Assembly: GCF_020217005.1 (NCBI RefSeq)
Contig: NZ_JAIWOI010000251.1
Span: 1 to 10,000, forward strand
Source: Rheinheimera sp.
Lineage (GTDB): Bacteria; Pseudomonadota; Gammaproteobacteria; Enterobacterales; Alteromonadaceae
DNA length: 10,000 bases
Direction of reading: 5' to 3'
A program made the position numbers and the translations under genes. How positions within the stretch are numbered: position 1 is the first letter of the stretch; each line of letters opens with the position of its first letter. The notes beneath the pieces are model-generated. The model was not told the DNA's origin and ran no database searches. It saw only the letters and a program-made list of their open reading frames with translations. Below are positions 6,742-10,000 of this stretch, in pieces.

Positions 6742-7893
6742 ATGACTGAAAGCATGAGCCAGCAAGATGTGGTGCTGTTTGAAGAAATCGCCTGTGTTGG
6801 CGGCAAAATTATTGGTATAGCGACCTTAAACTCAGAAAAATCACTGAATGCCCTGAGTTTAGCTATGGTGGAGCTGTTGCTGCCACAAATGCAACAATGG
6901 AAAAATGACAACAACATAGCCTTGGTTGTACTGCAAGGCACTGGTGATAAAGCCTTTTGTGCCGGTGGTGATATCCGCGATTTATATCAGGCCATGAAAG
7001 CAGCTCCCGATAGCTACCAGCCTTATGTCGAAGACTTTTTCACTAAAGAATACAATTTGGATTATTTGATCCATACCTTCGATAAGCCAGTGCTGGTCTG
7101 GGGTAATGGCATAGTGATGGGCGGCGGTTTAGGCCTGATGGCGGGCGCTTCGCATCGCATTGTTACTGCGACCAGTCGTATAGCTATGCCAGAGATGGCC
7201 ATAGGTTTATACCCTGATGTTGGTGGCAGCTGGTTTTTAAATCGTATGCCGGAGGGGTGCGGTTTGTTTCTGGGGTTAACGGGTGCATCCATCAATTCAG
7301 CCGATGCCAAGTTGATTGATTTAGCCGACCATTTTTTAACTCATGATAAAAAAGCTGCTGTGCTGGATAAATTAACTCAGGTGAAATGGGGTAATACCAT
7401 AGCGCTGAATCACCAGAAACTGACGGACCTGTTGCTCGGCATGGAAGAGATGTGCCGCAATCAGATGCCACCGAGTCAAATTCGTCTGCATCAGGCCTCT
7501 ATCAGTGCAGTGGGGCGTGCAACCTCGCTGCAGCAGGCTGTAGAGCTGATTCTGGCCATGCCAAATGAAGATGCCTGGCTCACCAAAGCCAAAGCCTCGT
7601 TGCAATACGGTAGCCCTATTACCGCTCATATTGTGTATCGCTTATTGCAACTTGGCCAAAGCAAAATTCTGGCGGACTCGTTCCGTCTGGAATTGGGCCT
7701 AAGCGTGCAGTGCGGCAAACTGGGCGAATTTACCGAAGGGGTACGTGCACTGCTGATTGATAAAGACCAAAAGCCAAACTGGCGCTACAAAACTGTGTCT
7801 GACGTGCCCGCTGATGTGATTAATCAGCTATTTCATTCGCCATGGGCTGCTGACTTACATCCATTACAACATTTAGGTTCGCTGGAGCATTAA
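6742..7893 (+). CDS. 3-hydroxyisobutyryl-CoA hydrolase
   Basis: Crotonase-superfamily thioesterase that releases free 3-hydroxyisobutyrate from its CoA ester, the step that makes the valine route unusual and drains reactive methacrylyl-CoA. The product is 383 residues, the usual length for HIBCH and about 125 longer than the hydratase next door. Seen: KAFCAGGDIRDLY at 70-82, GNGIVMGGGLGLM at 121-133, and MPEMAIGLYPDVGGSWFLNRMP at 149-170 with Glu151 and Asp159 in the positions used for hydrolysis in this family. The extra C-terminal region is the HIBCH-specific helical part. ATG 6742 is chosen because AAGG (6730-6733, overlapping the hydratase stop) is 8 nt upstream. An ATG at 6724 would overlap the hydratase gene by 8 nt and has a poor ribosome site. 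Coupled to the hydratase upstream and to mmsB downstream. Confidence 0.94.
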   Translation: MTESMSQQDVVLFEEIACVGGKIIGIATLNSEKSLNALSLAMVELLLPQMQQWKNDNNIALVVLQGTGDKAFCAGGDIRDLYQAMKAAPDSYQPYVEDFFTKEYNLDYLIHTFDKPVLVWGNGIVMGGGLGLMAGASHRIVTATSRIAMPEMAIGLYPDVGGSWFLNRMPEGCGLFLGLTGASINSADAKLIDLADHFLTHDKKAAVLDKLTQVKWGNTIALNHQKLTDLLLGMEEMCRNQMPPSQIRLHQASISAVGRATSLQQAVELILAMPNEDAWLTKAKASLQYGSPITAHIVYRLLQLGQSKILADSFRLELGLSVQCGKLGEFTEGVRALLIDKDQKPNWRYKTVSDVPADVINQLFHSPWAADLHPLQHLGSLEH

Positions 7894-7894
7894 T

Positions 7895-8803
7895 ATGAGC
7901 GCTACTATTCAAGCAACGGTTGCATTTATTGGTTTAGGCAATATGGGCGGCCCAATGGCCAGCAATGTATTAAAAGCAGGTTTTAAGGTTCAGGCTTTTG
8001 ATTTATCCGAAACAGCTTTGGCTCAACTGGCAGCTGAAGGTGCAAAAGCCTGTGTTTCGGCGGCAGAAGCGGCGACAGGGGCAGATTTTGTCATCTCTAT
8101 GTTGCCAGCTGGCAAACATGTGGCTATGACCTACACAGGCGAGTCAGGTATAGCGCCTTTCATCAGTAAAACTGCGCTGGTGATGGATTGCTCCACTATT
8201 GATGCCACCACAGCACGCAAAGTGGGAGCCGAACTGGCAGAGCAGGGAATAGCCTTTATCGATGCCCCTGTATCAGGTGGAGTAGGTGGTGCGAAAGCTG
8301 GCACTCTGACTTTTATCGTCGGTGGTTCTGAACAAAACTTCCAGCGCGCTCAACCAGTCTTGTCGGCTATGGGAAAAAACCTGTTTCATGCCGGGGATAT
8401 AGGGGCAGGCCAGGTTGCGAAAATTTGCAACAATATGCTGCTGTCTATTTTGATGGTGGGGACCAGTGAAGCGCTGCAACTAGGCATAGACAATGGCCTG
8501 GATCCGAAAGTATTGTCCGATATTATGCTGAAAAGTTCTGGCCGTAACTGGACTCTGGAATTGTATAATCCATGTCCCGATGTGATGCCTAATGTGCCGT
8601 CGAGCAATGGTTATCAGGGCGGTTTTATGGTGGATTTAATGGCCAAAGATTTGTCCTTAGCCACTGAAACTGCGCTGTCCAGTCAATCCAGCACCCCTAT
8701 GGGCACTTTAGCCCGTAGCCTCTATGTGGCGCATCAGCGTCAGGGGCATGGTAAAGAAGACTTCTCAGGCATTTTTCAGCTGTTTGGCAAAAATAAGAGT
8801 TAA
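7895..8803 (+). CDS. mmsB: 3-hydroxyisobutyrate dehydrogenase
   Basis: NAD-dependent oxidation of 3-hydroxyisobutyrate to methylmalonate semialdehyde, the substrate of the mmsA product. The 302-residue protein has the beta-hydroxyacid dehydrogenase layout. The N-terminal nucleotide fold carries FIGLGNMGGPMASN (11-24). The substrate signature FIDAPVSGGVGGAKAGTLTF spans 121-140. The catalytic Lys176 is in GAGQVAKICNN (170-180), and the C-terminal helical domain ends KEDFSGIFQLFG. Asp36 after the second strand (AFDLS) favours NAD over NADP. The start lies 1 nt after the hydrolase stop, and its ribosome site GGAG (7884-7887) is inside the hydrolase gene, so translation is likely coupled. The context confirms the substrate among related hydroxyacid dehydrogenases. 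Confidence 0.95.
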   Translation: MSATIQATVAFIGLGNMGGPMASNVLKAGFKVQAFDLSETALAQLAAEGAKACVSAAEAATGADFVISMLPAGKHVAMTYTGESGIAPFISKTALVMDCSTIDATTARKVGAELAEQGIAFIDAPVSGGVGGAKAGTLTFIVGGSEQNFQRAQPVLSAMGKNLFHAGDIGAGQVAKICNNMLLSILMVGTSEALQLGIDNGLDPKVLSDIMLKSSGRNWTLELYNPCPDVMPNVPSSNGYQGGFMVDLMAKDLSLATETALSSQSSTPMGTLARSLYVAHQRQGHGKEDFSGIFQLFGKNKS

Positions 8804-8807
8804 TTAA

Positions 8808-9569
8808 ATGAATTTAAAAGATAAAGTTATAGTGGTCACAGGTGGCGCTCAGGGCCTGGGCTTAGAAATGGCCAGGATGTTATCCGCAGAAGGCAGCCAT
8901 TTAGCCTTGTTGGATATGAATGCAGAGCAGCTGAATGCAGCTCAGGCCGAGTTGTCAGCCAGCGGTGTGACTGTGCGCAGTTATGTATGCAATGTTGCCA
9001 ATGAAGAAAGTGTTGAAACCACTTTTGCTGCTATTGCTGCAGATTTTGGTGCTATCGATGGCCTGATCAACAACGCTGGTATTTTGCGTGACGGTTTATT
9101 GCTGAAATTCAAAGACGGTGAGCTGGTCAGCAAAATGTCGCATCAACAGTTTCAGTCTGTGATTGATGTGAATTTAACCGGCGTGTTTTTATGTGGCCGT
9201 GAAGCAGCGGCTCTGATGGTGAAATCAGGCCGTAAAGGTGTGATTATCAATATGTCGAGCGTAGCCCGTGCAGGCAATATGGGCCAAACCAACTATGCTG
9301 CTTCCAAAGCTGGTGTAGTGGCTATGACTGTAACCTGGGCTCGAGAGTTGGGCCGTTATGGTATTCGTGTTGGCGCTATAGCACCAGGTGTGATCCGTAC
9401 TGCGATGACGGACGCGATGAAACCTGAAGCCCGCGACCGTTTAGTGGCGATGAAGCCAGTTGGGCGTTTAGGCGAAGCTACAGAAATTGCGCATACAGCG
9501 AAATACATTTTTGAAAATGATTTCTTCACAGGTCGTGTGGTTGAAGTGGATGGCGGCATTAGTATGTAA
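8808..9569 (+). CDS. Short-chain dehydrogenase/reductase, possibly 3-hydroxy-2-methylbutyryl-CoA dehydrogenase
   Basis: Classical SDR of 253 residues. The cofactor motif TGGAQGLG is at 11-18, Asp36 (LLDMN) favours NAD, and INNAG is at 87-91. Asn122, Ser150, Tyr163 and Lys167 (in INMSSVARAG and NYAASKAG) form the catalytic set. The C-terminus EVDGGISM is FabG-like. An extra polar loop at about 97-110 (LLLKFKDGELVSKM) before the helix with Asn122 is not in standard FabG and marks a subgroup. The start is 4 nt after the mmsB stop, with AAGAG (8795-8799) upstream; it is the last gene of the run. Automated annotation would call it 3-oxoacyl-ACP reductase. The neighbours make a branched-chain hydroxyacyl-CoA substrate more likely, for example the isoleucine intermediate, but the sequence alone does not prove it. 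Confidence 0.9.
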   Translation: MNLKDKVIVVTGGAQGLGLEMARMLSAEGSHLALLDMNAEQLNAAQAELSASGVTVRSYVCNVANEESVETTFAAIAADFGAIDGLINNAGILRDGLLLKFKDGELVSKMSHQQFQSVIDVNLTGVFLCGREAAALMVKSGRKGVIINMSSVARAGNMGQTNYAASKAGVVAMTVTWARELGRYGIRVGAIAPGVIRTAMTDAMKPEARDRLVAMKPVGRLGEATEIAHTAKYIFENDFFTGRVVEVDGGISM

Positions 9570-9664
9570 GTAAAATTGGGGTCAAAATGGGGTCAGATCA
9601 CATTATCAAAAAATAATGTGATCTGACCCCATTTTCAAAGATCTGACCCCATTTTCAGTTTTAC
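9570..9664. repeat. REP/RAYT-like palindromic element with GGGGTC motifs
   Basis: A perfect 23-bp inverted repeat (9584-9606 and 9613-9635) around the 6-nt loop CAAAAA, each arm containing AAAATGGGGTCAGATC or its complement. GGGGTC also occurs at 9578-9583, and a further inverted copy, AGATCTGACCCCATTTTC, lies at 9639-9656, so there are two direct and two inverted motifs. The ends are GTAAAA (9570-9575) and TTTTAC (9659-9664). Such GGGGTCAGA palindromes are, to my recollection, typical of REP-like elements mobilised by IS200-related Y1 transposases (RAYT); no transposase is visible here. It starts right at the short-chain dehydrogenase stop and ends next to the ribosome site of the following gene, so it may also act as the 3' hairpin of the operon. 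Confidence 0.8.
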
Positions 9665-9676
9665 AGGATCTCACCA

Positions 9677-10000
9677 ATGAAACTTATTCTCCTGCCTTTG
9701 CTGCTTTTGGCCTCTGTTCTTACCTCTGCACAGCAACTGGATACTCCCAATTATACCGTTGAAATTCAACAACTTTGTCCTGAAGGCGAAGTGCAGTGCC
9801 AGCAGGTATTATACAAAGGCACCTCTAAAGTATCGGGCGCCAGCATCGAGTTAAAAGGCACGGCCTGGCATAGCTTATGTGCTGATGGTGTCACGCCATG
9901 TCGTTTTTTAGGCTATCAGTTCAAGAATGGCCGTATTCGTTATTTGGTGCATGAGTCTGGGTTGTTACAGGTGATCGGTAGTTCTGGCAAAGTAGTGCTG
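9677..10000 (+). CDS. Small secreted protein of unknown function (3' end beyond window)
   Basis: 108 residues are visible and the frame is open at the right edge. The start has AGGA (9665-9668) 8 nt upstream. The N-terminus is a clear Sec signal peptide (MKLILLPLLLLASVLTSAQQ) with likely cleavage after Ala18. The mature part holds four cysteines, C34, C41, C68 and C75, arranged as two pairs 7 residues apart (CPEGEVQC and CADGVTPC), suggesting two disulfides in the periplasm. The composition is polar with short beta-like segments (YTVEIQQL, RIRYLVHES, LLQVIGSSGKVVL). It resembles small periplasmic hypothetical proteins with a CADGVTPCRF-type motif that I remember from gammaproteobacteria, but I know no function. 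It is separated from the catabolic operon by the palindromic element and probably unrelated to it. Confidence 0.75.
   Translation, partial: MKLILLPLLLLASVLTSAQQLDTPNYTVEIQQLCPEGEVQCQQVLYKGTSKVSGASIELKGTAWHSLCADGVTPCRFLGYQFKNGRIRYLVHESGLLQVIGSSGKVVL

Noticed and set aside
6421..6765. 114-codon open frame on the minus strand across the hydratase/hydrolase junction
   Set aside because: It is antisense to two conserved enzymes, with cysteine- and leucine-rich low-quality composition and no family resemblance.
9570..9664. CRISPR-like array because of four repeated GGGGTC motifs
   Set aside because: Repeats are in both orientations, unevenly spaced and without spacers of constant length; it is a palindromic element.
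1..10000. A new defence, mobile or biosynthetic system
   Set aside because: All sizeable genes except the last partial one belong to known branched-chain acyl-CoA families in a coherent pathway; nothing in gene content points to a novel system.

Overview
The window looks like a chromosomal segment of a gammaproteobacterium of the Alteromonadales/Chromatiales type (Rheinheimera, Alishewanella or Shewanella-like). This is inferred from the protein repertoire, the moderate GC, the MerR-type liu regulator next to isovaleryl-CoA dehydrogenase, and a family of intergenic palindromes that resembles repeats I remember from that group. It is a branched-chain amino acid catabolism locus, not a mobile or defence island. 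I see no tRNA, rRNA, CRISPR array, insertion sequence or phage gene.

Left part, minus strand (1-1234): a MerR-family regulator (probable LiuR) is followed 85 bp downstream by the N-terminal 243 residues of isovaleryl-CoA dehydrogenase (LiuA/Ivd). The rest of this leucine operon lies beyond the left edge. The 269-bp divergent gap (1235-1503) holds two related 22-bp imperfect palindromes, one over the probable regulator/liuA promoter and one in front of the thiolase gene. They are likely LiuR operators.

Middle, plus strand: an acetyl-CoA C-acetyltransferase (1504-2688) stands alone and is closed by an intrinsic terminator. A run of six genes follows: CoA-acylating methylmalonate-semialdehyde dehydrogenase (mmsA), an isobutyryl-CoA dehydrogenase-like acyl-CoA dehydrogenase, an enoyl-CoA hydratase, 3-hydroxyisobutyryl-CoA hydrolase, 3-hydroxyisobutyrate dehydrogenase (mmsB) and a short-chain dehydrogenase. 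The first five cover every valine-specific step from isobutyryl-CoA to propionyl-CoA. The short-chain dehydrogenase and the thiolase could serve the last steps of isoleucine breakdown, and the thiolase could also serve acetoacetyl-CoA from leucine.

The last four genes are tightly packed (10, 1 and 4 nt apart). The gaps before mmsA, before the acyl-CoA dehydrogenase and before the hydratase are 234, 178 and 202 bp and full of secondary structure. Two of them carry copies, in opposite orientation, of one large palindromic repeat (2781-2905 and 5758-5901). The third holds a chain of small stem-loops.

Right end: after the short-chain dehydrogenase stop, a 95-bp element with a perfect 23-bp inverted repeat and four GGGGTC motifs (9570-9664) resembles REP/RAYT-type palindromes. 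The window ends inside a small secreted protein gene with four cysteines, which I cannot assign a function. The intergenic structured DNA is the unusual material here; the enzymes are well-known families.
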